Below are positions 17,508 through 26,236 of a DNA stretch of 38,187 nucleotides, one piece after another. The number at the start of each line of letters is the position of its first letter. The stretch's first letter is position 1. The stretch spans positions 64,034-102,220 of the forward strand of contig NZ_LGLN01000078.1 of the NCBI RefSeq assembly GCF_001293775.1, in the 5' to 3' direction. The stretch is from Pseudomonas syringae pv. cilantro. Lineage in GTDB: Bacteria; Pseudomonadota; Gammaproteobacteria; Pseudomonadales; Pseudomonadaceae. Both the position numbers and the translations under genes were made by a program. Under the pieces are notes generated by a model. That model saw only the letters and a list, made by a program, of their open reading frames with translations, searched no databases and was not told the DNA's origin.

Positions 17508-18820
17508 CTGTTTTCATCCTTGTGGCGATTCTTGGCTTCGATCCATTGCGCCATGTATTTGGTGCTTTTGTGATGGTGATGCCGAAGCATGGCGCCGGTG
17601 AAGTTGGCCAATCGATGGGCTGGCAGGTTGCTGCGCAGCGCTTCGATGCGTTCTATCAGGCTGGTACTGTGCTGCTGGTGCCGGTAGCGTGCCTGCAGCA
17701 GTACCCAGCCGGCGCGTTGCGCTTCCAGCCACGCCCTGCGGTCGCGGTAGAGCTGGACGGCCGACGCGGCGATCTGCGCCGGTTCGCTGGCGATCAGGCC
17801 CGGCCATGGCAGCCCGCCGCTCATGGCTTCTGCACCAATGGGCGTGGTCACTGACGGGGTGCCGCACAGCATGGCGTCCATCAGTTTGCCCTTGATGCCG
17901 GCGCCGAAGCGCAATGGGGCCAGGCAGACGCGTGCTTGCGACATGACCTGCAACGCATCTTCGGCCCACTGCATGATGTGAAAACCCTGCGCGGCATTGT
18001 GTAGCGCAGTGGCCTTGGGCGGCGTGTAAGCCCCGTAGATGTGCAGTTGCGCGTCGGGCAGTTGGTGTCTGATCAACGGCCAGATGGCGGTTTTCATCCA
18101 GAGCACGGCGTCCCAGTTGGGCGCGTGGCGGAAATTGCCGATGCTCAGAAAGTGCGCGCGCTCATCGAACGGCCTGGCGTTATCAGGCACGCCGTCGATC
18201 ATCAATGGGCACCAGTGCAGCAACGACTCCGGCAGCCCGAACTGAGCGGTCAGCAAGTCGATCTCCACGTCTGACGTCATCAGGTTGAGGTCGCAGCGAT
18301 ACAGCGAAGCAACCTCGCGCTGTGCCAGGTCGCTGGCGGCGATCTGCCGGAACAATTCGGCGTCTGACGATTCGAAAAGACCGTTCAGATCGTCTGGCCG
18401 CTCTTTGAGCATCTGATGCCGAGCATGACGCAGGCTCTGGAAATCAGAAGTCTCCAGAATGCGCAGGGCGTCCGGGCATTGCTGCTCGACGCGCCAGCCG
18501 AATTGCTCTTCGATCATGAACTGATCGAACAGCACCACGTGGGGCTGCAGCCCGGCAACAAAGGTGTCGAACGTGCCACTGTTAAGGGCTATTCGAACCT
18601 CCTGAATGCCCAGGCTGACCAGATCGGCGCGGTGCTCGCCTTCCGTGGCCGGACTGGCAAACGTGATCTGCCAGTCGTGCTCGAGAAAGCACTGTATCAG
18701 CTGCATCATGTGCCCGCTGGCTGCAGACGAGCGCGGCTCGGGCCAGACGTAGCCGATGATCAGCAACCGGTTTTTTGTGTCTTGGCGGGGAGGGGCAGAG
18801 GCAGCGTCGAGACTAGACAA
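17504..18820 (-). CDS. GT-B fold glycosyltransferase (family 1/4-like)
   Basis: A 438-residue glycosyltransferase. The N-terminal Rossmann half opens with LLIIGYVWPEPRSSAASGHM. The C-terminal half has the nucleotide-sugar region LAPLRFGAGIKGKLMDAM followed by CGTPSVTTPIGAEAM. It has no membrane segment. The acceptor is unknown. The start is a TTG at 18820 lying inside the last codons of the upstream receiver gene (8-bp overlap), so translation is probably coupled; no better start was found. Coupling to a receiver-domain protein suggests regulated glycan synthesis, which is inference. Confidence is high for the fold, low for the product made. Confidence 0.85.
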   Translation of the reverse strand: MSSLDAASAPPRQDTKNRLLIIGYVWPEPRSSAASGHMMQLIQCFLEHDWQITFASPATEGEHRADLVSLGIQEVRIALNSGTFDTFVAGLQPHVVLFDQFMIEEQFGWRVEQQCPDALRILETSDFQSLRHARHQMLKERPDDLNGLFESSDAELFRQIAASDLAQREVASLYRCDLNLMTSDVEIDLLTAQFGLPESLLHWCPLMIDGVPDNARPFDERAHFLSIGNFRHAPNWDAVLWMKTAIWPLIRHQLPDAQLHIYGAYTPPKATALHNAAQGFHIMQWAEDALQVMSQARVCLAPLRFGAGIKGKLMDAMLCGTPSVTTPIGAEAMSGGLPWPGLIASEPAQIAASAVQLYRDRRAWLEAQRAGWVLLQARYRHQQHSTSLIERIEALRSNLPAHRLANFTGAMLRHHHHKSTKYMAQWIEAKNRHKDENS

Positions 18821-19172
18821 GAATGCTTTTTACCTTGTCGCGCAACTGGTCGATGGAGAACGGCTTGCCAATGGAGTGCATGCCGGGCGGAACGTCGATG
18901 TTTTCGGAATAGCCGCTGGCGAACAGGACCGGCAGCTGCGGGCGCAGTTCGATAACCTTCATGGCCAGCGTGGTGCCCTTCATGTCGGGCAGCCCCTGAT
19001 CGGTCATCAGCAGGTCGATGCGATTGGCGGAATCCATCACCAGCTTCAGTGCGGAGGTAGCATCTTCGGCCTCGAGGACGCTGTATTCCAGCTCTTCGAG
19101 CACGTCGACAATCAGCATGCGCACAATGGTGTCGTCCTCGACCACAAGGATGGTGCTCGCTGCGTCCGGCAT
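18813..19172 (-). CDS. Single-domain response regulator (receiver only)
   Basis: A 119-residue stand-alone receiver. The acidic pocket is EDD (12-14), the phospho-acceptor D58 lies in LLMTDQGLPD, and the switch region has the ASGYSEN motif with the conserved lysine in GKPF. It has no output domain, so it probably shuttles phosphate or binds a partner. The start at 19172 has AAGGAGT about 6 bases upstream; the frame continues to 19253 but that extension lacks receiver sequence. It is transcribed away from the giant hybrid kinase gene and overlaps the glycosyltransferase gene. Confidence 0.9.
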   Translation of the reverse strand: MPDAASTILVVEDDTIVRMLIVDVLEELEYSVLEAEDATSALKLVMDSANRIDLLMTDQGLPDMKGTTLAMKVIELRPQLPVLFASGYSENIDVPPGMHSIGKPFSIDQLRDKVKSILV

Positions 19173-19505
19173 GGTTGACTCCTTAAAGCCTTGAATGGGG
19201 TTGAAACTGAAACAGCGGTGAATGCCTGGCATTCTGCTCTGTTGGCTCGGCATGACCGAGCCTGTTCTGTACGCGATCGTTACAGTCTATGTATCAGTAA
19301 GTAAAAACGCCAAGGAAGTTCAATCGTTGAACAAATACCGGGAATCGTGGCGACAATTCACGGTCCATGCGTCACGCACACAGATGTTCGCGAGCTTATC
19401 GCCGATTTATGTGTGAAATTTCAATCCTCTAAGTGAGAAATGAGAGTGTTTTTCGCAGGTTTGCGGCAAACTCTGTCGTTTTGATCCATTTGCCAGGGAT
19501 ATTTC
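19173..19505. promoter_or_regulatory. Divergent control region with two inverted repeats
   Basis: A 333-bp non-coding region between the receiver gene and the hybrid kinase gene. It contains GGCTCGG-CATGA-CCGAGCC (19244-19262) and GTTCAA-TCG-TTGAAC (19318-19332), the latter a perfect 15-base operator-like palindrome. It should hold promoters for both directions, but no clear -35/-10 pair was identified. Confidence 0.45.
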
Positions 19506-22500
19506 ATGAATCGGACGTCTGTCGTCGACGAGCTGCGCTTTCGCAAGTTACTGGGACGTAACGTAGGCTTGCCGTTGGGTGTGGGAGTGCTGAGCGCAGT
19601 CTTCTTCATTCTGTTGATCAGTTATCTGCTGTCGGCAATACAGTGGGTCGAGCACACAGACCGGGTCATTAATAACACCAACCGCTCGATGAAGCTCTCC
19701 ATCGACATGGAAACCGGCATGCGCGGTTTTCTGCTGACCGGCGATCAGCACTTCCTTGACCCCTACGAGGTGGCCAAGCCTTTGCTCGCAGCCGAGCTGG
19801 AGGGCCTGAAGAAGCTGGTGGAAGACAACCCGACGCAACAGGACCGATTCCGGCGCCTATCCACCCTGCAGCAAGAGTGGAATGCGTTTGCTCAGGAGAT
19901 GATCGATCTGCGGCGCACCAACGGCGACTTTCAGACGCCCGTGCTGGCCGGGCGCGGCAAGCGCATCACCGATCAGATCCGCACCGAGTATGAGCAAGCG
20001 GTGGAAATGGAGCAGCAACTTCGCCTGACCCGTAACGCCGAGGTCACGCACAGCACTGTTCTTTCGGTTTCGCTGTACCTGATTTTCGTGGTGATTGTCA
20101 GCGGTATCCTGGCTTATATAGGCCGCAGAGACTTGCTGTCGCTGTCGGACACCTACAGTGAAAACCTGAGGTTGCAGGAAATCAACGCCGAGCGTCTGCA
20201 GAAAGTCGCCTGGCTGCGCAATGGTCAGAGCGAGCTGGCGGAGCAGGTGCTTGGGCAACTGACCCTCAACATGCTCGGCAATCATATATTGCAGTTTCTG
20301 ACCCGCTACCTCGGCGCTTCGGTGGCTGCCGTTTATATCCGGCAGGAGCATGGCGGTCTGGCGCGCGTGGCTTCTTACGGTTTTTCCCGCGAGCAGGAAC
20401 AGCAGGCGCAAATCATCCACAGCGATGAGGGCATCGTCGGTCAGGCTGCGCGCCAGAAACGGATCATCACCCTCGACGAATTGCCGGAAAGCTATTTCAA
20501 AGTGGCCTCCGGTCTCGGTGAAGGATCACCCCGCAGCGTGATCGTGGTGCCGACCAGTAACGACGATCAGATCAACGGGGTTATCGAACTGGGCTTTTTG
20601 CGGCCGTTGACCGAGCAGGACGTCGAGTTTCTCGAACTGGTGTCCGACAACGTCGGCACCTCCATCGAAGCCGCTCGTTATCGCCAGCGTTTGCAGGAAG
20701 TGCTCGCCGAAACCCAGCAGCTCAACGAAGAATTGCAGGTGCAGCAGGAAGAGTTGCGCACCGCCAACGAAGAACTGGAAGAGCAGTCGCGTATTCTCAA
20801 GGAGTCGCAGACGCACCTGGAAACCCAGCAGGCCAAACTGGAACAGACTAACGAGCAACTGGCCGAACAGAGCAAGGCTCTGGCTGAACAGCGCGACGCG
20901 CTGGACCGTAAAAATGAAGAGTTGAATATCGCTCAGTCTGAATTGCAGGCCCGGGCAGACGAGCTGCAACGCTCCAGCAAGTACAAATCCGAATTTCTCG
21001 CCAACATGTCCCACGAACTACGCACGCCGCTCAACAGTTCGTTGATTCTCGCCAAACTGCTGGCCGAGAACCCTAAAGAGAACCTGACGGTCGAGCAGGT
21101 CAAGTTCGCCGAATCGATCTATTCGGCAGGCAACGACCTGTTGAACCTGATCAACGACATTCTGGACATCTCCAAAGTCGAAGCCGGCAAGCTTGAAGTG
21201 CGCCCGGAAAACAGCAGCGTGCCGCGCCTCGTGGAAGGCTTGCGCACCTTGTTCCAGCCGCTGGCCACCGAGAAGAAACTGGCGTTCACGGTCGATATAC
21301 AGGCGGGCGCGCCGACCATGCTGTTCACCGATCGCCAGCGTCTGGAACAGATTCTCAAGAACCTGCTGTCCAACGCGATCAAATTTACCGAAGCGGGCGC
21401 GGTCAGCATGATCGTCTCCCGGCAGCCGGGTGCGGGCATCGTGTTCAGCGTGCGCGACTCGGGGATCGGCATCGCGCCAGAGCATCAGCAGGGCATTTTC
21501 GAGGCCTTTCGTCAGGCCGACGGGACGACCAATCGGCGTTATGGCGGCACCGGGCTGGGGCTGTCGATTTCCCGGGATCTGGCGGCATTGCTGGGCGGAT
21601 CGATCAGCGTCACCAGTGCGCCGGGGCAGGGCAGCATTTTCACGCTGGTGCTGCCGGAGCACTATGCCGAGCACGCTTCTCCCGAGGCCGGTATTGCCCC
21701 GGCAATCGCTGCCCCTGTCGCGTCGCGCCTGCCTGCACCCGCTGCACCGGTCATTCAGCCGCCCGCACCGGTCGAGCCCGCGGCGCCGGTATTTGCCGAT
21801 GACCGAGACAAGGCACCGTTCGAGCGGCGCTGCATTCTGGTCATCGAGGACGAAGTGCGATTCGCGCAGATTCTGTTCGATCTGGCCCATGAACTGGGCT
21901 ACGACTGTCTGGTTGCGCACGCTGCCGATGACGGCTTCAACCTTGCCGCGCGCTATACGCCGGACGCCATTCTGCTCGATATGCGCCTGCCGGATCACTC
22001 CGGCCTGACCGTGTTGCAGCGCCTCAAGGAACTGGCACCGACCCGGCACATCCCGGTGCATGTCATTTCGGTCGAGGACCGTCAGGAAGCGGCGCTGCAC
22101 ATGGGCGCCATCGGCTACGCCGTCAAGCCGACCACCCGCGAAGAACTCAAGGATGTGTTTGCCAAGCTGGAAGCCAAACTGACTCAGAAGGTCAAGCGCA
22201 TCCTGCTGGTCGAAGACGACGCACTGCAGCGTGACAGTATCGCGCGGCTGATTGGCGACGATGACATTGAAATCACCGCAGTAGGCTTTGCTCAGGAAGC
22301 GCTGGACCTGCTGCGCGATCATGTCTACGACTGCATGATCATCGACCTCAAGCTGCCGGACATGCTCGGTAACGAATTGCTCAAGCGCATGTCGACGGAA
22401 GATATCTGTTCGTTCCCGCCGGTCATTGTCTACACCGGGCGCAACATGACCCGCGATGAAGAGGCCGAGCTGATGAAATATTCGCGCTCGATCATCATCA

Positions 22501-23009
22501 AGGGCGCACGCTCGCCCGAGCGGCTGCTGGACGAAGTCACGCTGTTTTTGCACAAGGTCGAATCGCAACTCTCCAACGAGCGGCAGAAGATGCTCAAGAC
22601 CGCACGCAGCCGGGACAAGGTGTTCGAGGCGCGCAAGATTCTGGTGGTCGACGACGATGTGCGTAACATCTTCGCCCTGACCAGTGCGCTGGAGCACAAG
22701 GGCGCCGTGGTGGAAATCGCCCGAAACGGGTTCGAAGCAATTGCGAAGCTCAACGAGGTAGAAGATATCGATCTGGTGCTGATGGACGTGATGATGCCCG
22801 AGATGGACGGTTATGAAGCCACCGTCGAGATCCGCAAGGACCCGCGCTGGCGCAAGCTGCCGATCATTGCAGTGACTGCCAAGGCCATGAAGGACGACCA
22901 GGAACGCTGCCTGCAGGCCGGCTCCAACGATTACCTGGCCAAGCCTATCGATCTGGATCGCCTGTTTTCGCTGATTCGTGTCTGGCTGCCGAAAATGGAG
23001 CGTATCTGA
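19506..23009 (+). CDS. Membrane hybrid sensor kinase CHASE3-GAF-HisKA-HATPase-REC-REC-REC
   Basis: A 1167-residue hybrid histidine kinase. Two membrane segments (about 21-44 and 184-204) enclose a periplasmic CHASE3 domain with the typical 'METGMRGFLLTGD' core. Then come a GAF domain (about 235-392), a long coiled coil (about 395-495), HisKA with H503 in MSHELRTP, and an ATPase domain with N-box LKNLLSNAIKFT, G1 DSGIGI and G2 GGTGLGLS. A proline/alanine linker (about 726-765) leads to three receivers with acceptors D825, D947 and D1094, each keeping its acidic pair and lysine. All catalytic elements are intact. It heads an operon-like series with cheR, cheB, a REC-HK gene and a receiver gene, suggesting a branched phosphorelay. 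The signal is unknown. Confidence 0.95.
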   Translation: MNRTSVVDELRFRKLLGRNVGLPLGVGVLSAVFFILLISYLLSAIQWVEHTDRVINNTNRSMKLSIDMETGMRGFLLTGDQHFLDPYEVAKPLLAAELEGLKKLVEDNPTQQDRFRRLSTLQQEWNAFAQEMIDLRRTNGDFQTPVLAGRGKRITDQIRTEYEQAVEMEQQLRLTRNAEVTHSTVLSVSLYLIFVVIVSGILAYIGRRDLLSLSDTYSENLRLQEINAERLQKVAWLRNGQSELAEQVLGQLTLNMLGNHILQFLTRYLGASVAAVYIRQEHGGLARVASYGFSREQEQQAQIIHSDEGIVGQAARQKRIITLDELPESYFKVASGLGEGSPRSVIVVPTSNDDQINGVIELGFLRPLTEQDVEFLELVSDNVGTSIEAARYRQRLQEVLAETQQLNEELQVQQEELRTANEELEEQSRILKESQTHLETQQAKLEQTNEQLAEQSKALAEQRDALDRKNEELNIAQSELQARADELQRSSKYKSEFLANMSHELRTPLNSSLILAKLLAENPKENLTVEQVKFAESIYSAGNDLLNLINDILDISKVEAGKLEVRPENSSVPRLVEGLRTLFQPLATEKKLAFTVDIQAGAPTMLFTDRQRLEQILKNLLSNAIKFTEAGAVSMIVSRQPGAGIVFSVRDSGIGIAPEHQQGIFEAFRQADGTTNRRYGGTGLGLSISRDLAALLGGSISVTSAPGQGSIFTLVLPEHYAEHASPEAGIAPAIAAPVASRLPAPAAPVIQPPAPVEPAAPVFADDRDKAPFERRCILVIEDEVRFAQILFDLAHELGYDCLVAHAADDGFNLAARYTPDAILLDMRLPDHSGLTVLQRLKELAPTRHIPVHVISVEDRQEAALHMGAIGYAVKPTTREELKDVFAKLEAKLTQKVKRILLVEDDALQRDSIARLIGDDDIEITAVGFAQEALDLLRDHVYDCMIIDLKLPDMLGNELLKRMSTEDICSFPPVIVYTGRNMTRDEEAELMKYSRSIIIKGARSPERLLDEVTLFLHKVESQLSNERQKMLKTARSRDKVFEARKILVVDDDVRNIFALTSALEHKGAVVEIARNGFEAIAKLNEVEDIDLVLMDVMMPEMDGYEATVEIRKDPRWRKLPIIAVTAKAMKDDQERCLQAGSNDYLAKPIDLDRLFSLIRVWLPKMERI

Positions 23010-23058
23010 ATGAATGCCGCCATGCCGGGCTGCATTCGTGACAGAGCGGAGTGTCCCC

Positions 23059-23880
23059 ATGCAGCTTGACCGAAGCGTCGATATCGAACTGCGCCTGCTG
23101 ATCGAGGCGATCTACCTCAAGTACAGTTACGACTTTCGCGATTATTCCGGCGCGTCGGTCAAGCGGCGGGTCATGCATGCCTTGCGTCAGTTCGAATGCA
23201 GCACCATTTCTGCCTTGCAGGAGCGTGTGCTTCACGATCCGGCAGCGTTCATGCAGCTATTGCAGATTCTCACCATCCCGGTCAGCGAAATGTTTCGCGA
23301 TCCTGCGCACTTTCTGGCGATTCGCACCGAAGTCGTGCCATTGCTGCGCACGTATCCGTCGATCAAGGTCTGGATCGCCGGGTGCAGCACGGGAGAAGAG
23401 GTTTACTCCATGGCCATTTTGCTGCGCGAAGAGGGCCTGCTGGAGAAGACCATCATTTACGCCACCGATATCAACCCTTACTCGCTGGAAAAGGCCAAGC
23501 AGGGCATTTTCTCCATGGAGAACCTGCGGACCTATACCGAGAACTACCGCAACTCCGGCGGCCAGCGCAATTTCGCCGAGTATTACACGTCGGCCTACGA
23601 TTACGCGATTTTCGACAAGACCCTCCGCGAGAATGTGACCTTTGCCGATCACAGCCTGGCGACAGACAGTGTATTCTCCGAAACACAATTTATTTCGTGT
23701 CGTAATGTGTTGATTTATTTCAATAAAAAATTGCAGGATCGTGCCTTCGGACTGTTCCACGAATCATTGAGCCATCGTGGTTTTCTGGCGCTCGGCAGCA
23801 AGGAGACGCTCGACTTTTCCGCCTACGGCGGTGCGTTCGAGACATTGATCAAGCCCGAGCGGATTTACCGCAAGTTATGA
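23059..23880 (+). CDS. CheR-type protein-glutamate O-methyltransferase
   Basis: A 273-residue CheR homologue. It has the N-terminal helical domain, the S-adenosylmethionine motif IAGCSTGEEVYSMA (about 107-120), ATDINPYSLEKA, and the late motif FISCRNVLIYF. It has no TPR extension. CheR methylates glutamates on chemoreceptors, but no receptor is encoded here. The start at 23059 has GGAG about 8 bases upstream; an earlier ATG at 23014 is less likely. It follows the hybrid kinase gene by 49 bp and overlaps the cheB-like gene by the 4 bases ATGA, so the two products are almost certainly made together. Confidence 0.93.
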   Translation: MQLDRSVDIELRLLIEAIYLKYSYDFRDYSGASVKRRVMHALRQFECSTISALQERVLHDPAAFMQLLQILTIPVSEMFRDPAHFLAIRTEVVPLLRTYPSIKVWIAGCSTGEEVYSMAILLREEGLLEKTIIYATDINPYSLEKAKQGIFSMENLRTYTENYRNSGGQRNFAEYYTSAYDYAIFDKTLRENVTFADHSLATDSVFSETQFISCRNVLIYFNKKLQDRAFGLFHESLSHRGFLALGSKETLDFSAYGGAFETLIKPERIYRKL

Positions 23881-24491
23881 AAACCCATTTCGGCGCTGAT
23901 TCGTCCGGTAACGGTTTGCCCGCTGTCGATGCAATTGTCGTCGGGGCCTCGGCTGGCGGGGTTGAAGCGTTGCTGAAAATATTCAGTGCACTGCGACCCG
24001 GTTTCAGTTTGCCAGTATTGACGGTGCTGCATTTGCCGGACGATCGACGCAGCCAGCTGGCCCACGTGTTCCAGAATCGCTTGCAGATACCCGTCAAGGA
24101 AGCCGATGACAAGGAGGATATCGTGCCCGGTACGCTTTATTTTGCGCCTTCGAGCTATCACCTTTCGGTGGAGTCGGATCGCAGCCTGTCGTTGAGTCAG
24201 GAGGACCGCGTGTTTTACTCGCGTCCGAGCATCGACATCCTCTTCGATTCGGCGGCGGACGCCTACGGCTCGCGGCTGGCAGGTGTGCTGCTGACCGGCG
24301 CCAACAATGATGGCGCGCGCGGTCTGCTGCAGATCAGGAAAAACGGTGGTTTCACGGTAATCCAGGACCCTTCGCAAGCTCAGGCCTCGACCATGCCCGA
24401 GGCTGCTCTGGCGCTGCACTCGCCGGATTACCTTCTTTCTTTGACTGATATTGGCCGATTGCTGGTCGAGCTGGAACGAACCGCATGTTAA
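23877..24491 (+). CDS. CheB-type methylesterase, catalytic domain only
   Basis: A 204-residue stand-alone CheB catalytic domain. The expected triad is visible: S25 in GASAGG, H52 in LHLPDD and D145 in LTGANNDGARG. It lacks the N-terminal receiver that normally controls CheB, so its activity may be set by one of the neighbouring receivers. It would remove methyl groups, or deamidate glutamines, on the protein modified by the adjacent CheR. It overlaps cheR by 4 bp and the following kinase gene by 7 bp. Confidence 0.92.
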   Translation: MKTHFGADSSGNGLPAVDAIVVGASAGGVEALLKIFSALRPGFSLPVLTVLHLPDDRRSQLAHVFQNRLQIPVKEADDKEDIVPGTLYFAPSSYHLSVESDRSLSLSQEDRVFYSRPSIDILFDSAADAYGSRLAGVLLTGANNDGARGLLQIRKNGGFTVIQDPSQAQASTMPEAALALHSPDYLLSLTDIGRLLVELERTAC

Positions 24492-25666
24492 GTGAAATTC
24501 AGGCCAAGCTGCTGATCGTCGACGACCTGCCGGAAAACCTGCTGGCCCTCGAGGCATTGATCAAGCGCGAGGACCGTATCGTATTCAAGGCCCTCTCGGC
24601 TGACGAGGCGCTGTCGTTGCTGTTGCAGCACGAATTCGCGCTGGCCATTCTCGACGTGCAGATGCCCGGCATGAACGGCTTCGAGCTGGCCGAAATGATG
24701 CGCAGCACGGAAAAAACCAAAAACATCCCGATCGTGTTCGTCAGCGCTGCCGGCCGAGAGCTGAATTACGCCTTCAAAGGCTACGAAAGCGGTGCGGTCG
24801 ATTTTCTGCACAAGCCGCTGGATATTCATGCGGTGAAGAGCAAGGTCAATGTCTTCGTCGATCTGTATCGACAGCGCAAGGCCATGAAACTCCAGGTTGA
24901 AGAGCTCGAGCGCAGTCGCCAGGAGCAAGAACTGCTGCTCATGCGCTTGCAGTCCACACAGAGCGAGCTGGAACATGCCATCCGCATGCGTGATGACTTC
25001 ATGTCGATCGTCTCGCATGAGGTACGCACGCCGCTGAACGGTCTGATTCTGGAAACCCAATTGCGCAAGCTGCACCTGGCCAAGGACAACGCCGGCGCGT
25101 TCACCATGGAAAAGCTGCGGGCCATGGTCGACCGCGACGAGCGACAGATCCAGAGCCTGATCCGGCTGATCGAAGACATGCTCGACGTTTCAAGAATTCG
25201 CACCGGTAAATTGTCGATCAGGCCGAGCCCGTTTGACTTGAGCGAGCTGGTCAGCCAGTTGCTGGAAAGCTTCGCTGCGCAGATTGCCGCTGCCAACTCC
25301 AGCATCACGCTGTTTGCTGACGAGCCGGTGATTGGTGTCTGGGACGAGTTTCGCATTGAGCAGGTGCTGGCCAACCTGTTGACCAATGCACTGCGTTACG
25401 GGGCACGCAAGCCTGTCGAGGTGCGGGTGTTTGGCAAGGACGGCCATGCCTATATCGAGGTCACGGATCAAGGCATCGGCATCACGCCTGAAAACCAGAA
25501 GCGCATTTTCCAGCAGTTTGAACGTGTCACGACCAATCACGCAGTTGCCGGACTGGGGCTCGGATTGTTTATTTCCGAACAGATCGTGATGGCGCACGGT
25601 GGGCGCATCGAGGTTGAAAGCGAGGAGGGTGTGGGCTCTACGTTCCGCATTCGTCTGCCGCTATAG
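24485..25666 (+). CDS. REC-HisKA-HATPase histidine kinase
   Basis: A 393-residue soluble kinase with an N-terminal receiver (acceptor D57 in LAILDVQMPG, lysine K110 in HKPLD), a coiled coil (about 130-170), HisKA with H178 in SHEVRTPLN, and an ATPase domain with N-box LANLLTNALRYG, G1 DQGIGI and G2 GLGLGLFIS. Receivers placed before the kinase usually control it. Here phosphate from the upstream hybrid kinase is a reasonable source, which is inference. The start overlaps the CheB stop region by 7 bp. No membrane segment is seen. Confidence 0.94.
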   Translation: MLSEIQAKLLIVDDLPENLLALEALIKREDRIVFKALSADEALSLLLQHEFALAILDVQMPGMNGFELAEMMRSTEKTKNIPIVFVSAAGRELNYAFKGYESGAVDFLHKPLDIHAVKSKVNVFVDLYRQRKAMKLQVEELERSRQEQELLLMRLQSTQSELEHAIRMRDDFMSIVSHEVRTPLNGLILETQLRKLHLAKDNAGAFTMEKLRAMVDRDERQIQSLIRLIEDMLDVSRIRTGKLSIRPSPFDLSELVSQLLESFAAQIAAANSSITLFADEPVIGVWDEFRIEQVLANLLTNALRYGARKPVEVRVFGKDGHAYIEVTDQGIGITPENQKRIFQQFERVTTNHAVAGLGLGLFISEQIVMAHGGRIEVESEEGVGSTFRIRLPL

Positions 25667-25779
25667 CGCTTTGTTGCAACTGTTGGCCAATGGCAATCAA
25701 GTTTAATCGCATACAGGCGCAACCTCCCATGACGGCCGTGGTCGTAATGGCAGCTATCTATAAGATCAAAGGCAGTTCA

Positions 25780-26157
25780 ATGAGCGCTGATGCAGAAAAC
25801 GTCGTACTAATCGTCGAAGACGAACCACTGATCCTGATGTTGCTCGCCGATTATCTGTCGGGTGTGGGCTATCGCGTTCTTCAGGCGGAAAACGGTGAGC
25901 AGGCTTTCGAAATTCTGGCCACCAAGCCTCACCTGGACCTGATGATTACCGATTACAGGCTGCCGGGCGGCATTTCGGGTGTGCAGATCGCCGAGCCTGC
26001 GGTCATGCTGCGTCCTGAGCTGAAAGTGATTTTCATCAGCGGCTACCCGGCAGAAATTCTTGAATCGGGCAGCCCCATTGCTGCCAAGGCCCCCATTCTG
26101 GCGAAGCCGTTCACGATGGAAACCTTGCAGTCCAAGATCCAGAGCCTGCTGGCCTGA
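25780..26157 (+). CDS. Single-domain response regulator (receiver only)
   Basis: A 125-residue receiver. The acidic pair is in IVEDEP, the acceptor is D58 in LMITDYRLPGG, and the late motif is ISGYPAE with the lysine in AKPF. No output domain is present. It closely resembles in style the receiver at 18813-19172 and the terminal receiver of the split kinase at 26228-27130 (all share an SGYxE or TGYxE segment), so the three may be interchangeable relay partners. The start at 25780 has AAAGG about 7 bases upstream; the longer frame from 25690 is not needed. It lies 113 bp after the REC-HK gene and could be in the same transcript. Confidence 0.9.
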   Translation: MSADAENVVLIVEDEPLILMLLADYLSGVGYRVLQAENGEQAFEILATKPHLDLMITDYRLPGGISGVQIAEPAVMLRPELKVIFISGYPAEILESGSPIAAKAPILAKPFTMETLQSKIQSLLA

Positions 26158-26216
26158 CGCCGAATCTGCAACGGATGCCGCCCCGAGCGCTTGGCGTGCG
26201 GCGGTCATTGAATGAA

Positions 26217-26236
26217 GAAGCCTGATATCAGGCTTC
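26217..26236. terminator. Palindrome at convergent gene ends, possible bidirectional terminator
   Basis: GAAGCCTGATATCAGGCTTC is a perfect 20-base palindrome at the 3' ends of the converging receiver gene and split kinase gene; it contains the kinase stop codon. It would form an 8-bp stem with a 4-base loop in either RNA. There is no clear U-tract, so termination is uncertain. A weaker GC-rich stem, CCGC to GCGG, lies just before it (about 26177-26203). Confidence 0.4.

Noticed and set aside
21018..23060. 680-codon open frame antisense to the hybrid kinase
   Set aside because: It mirrors the kinase coding frame, shows no recognisable domain, and long antisense frames are common in GC-rich genes with strong codon bias.
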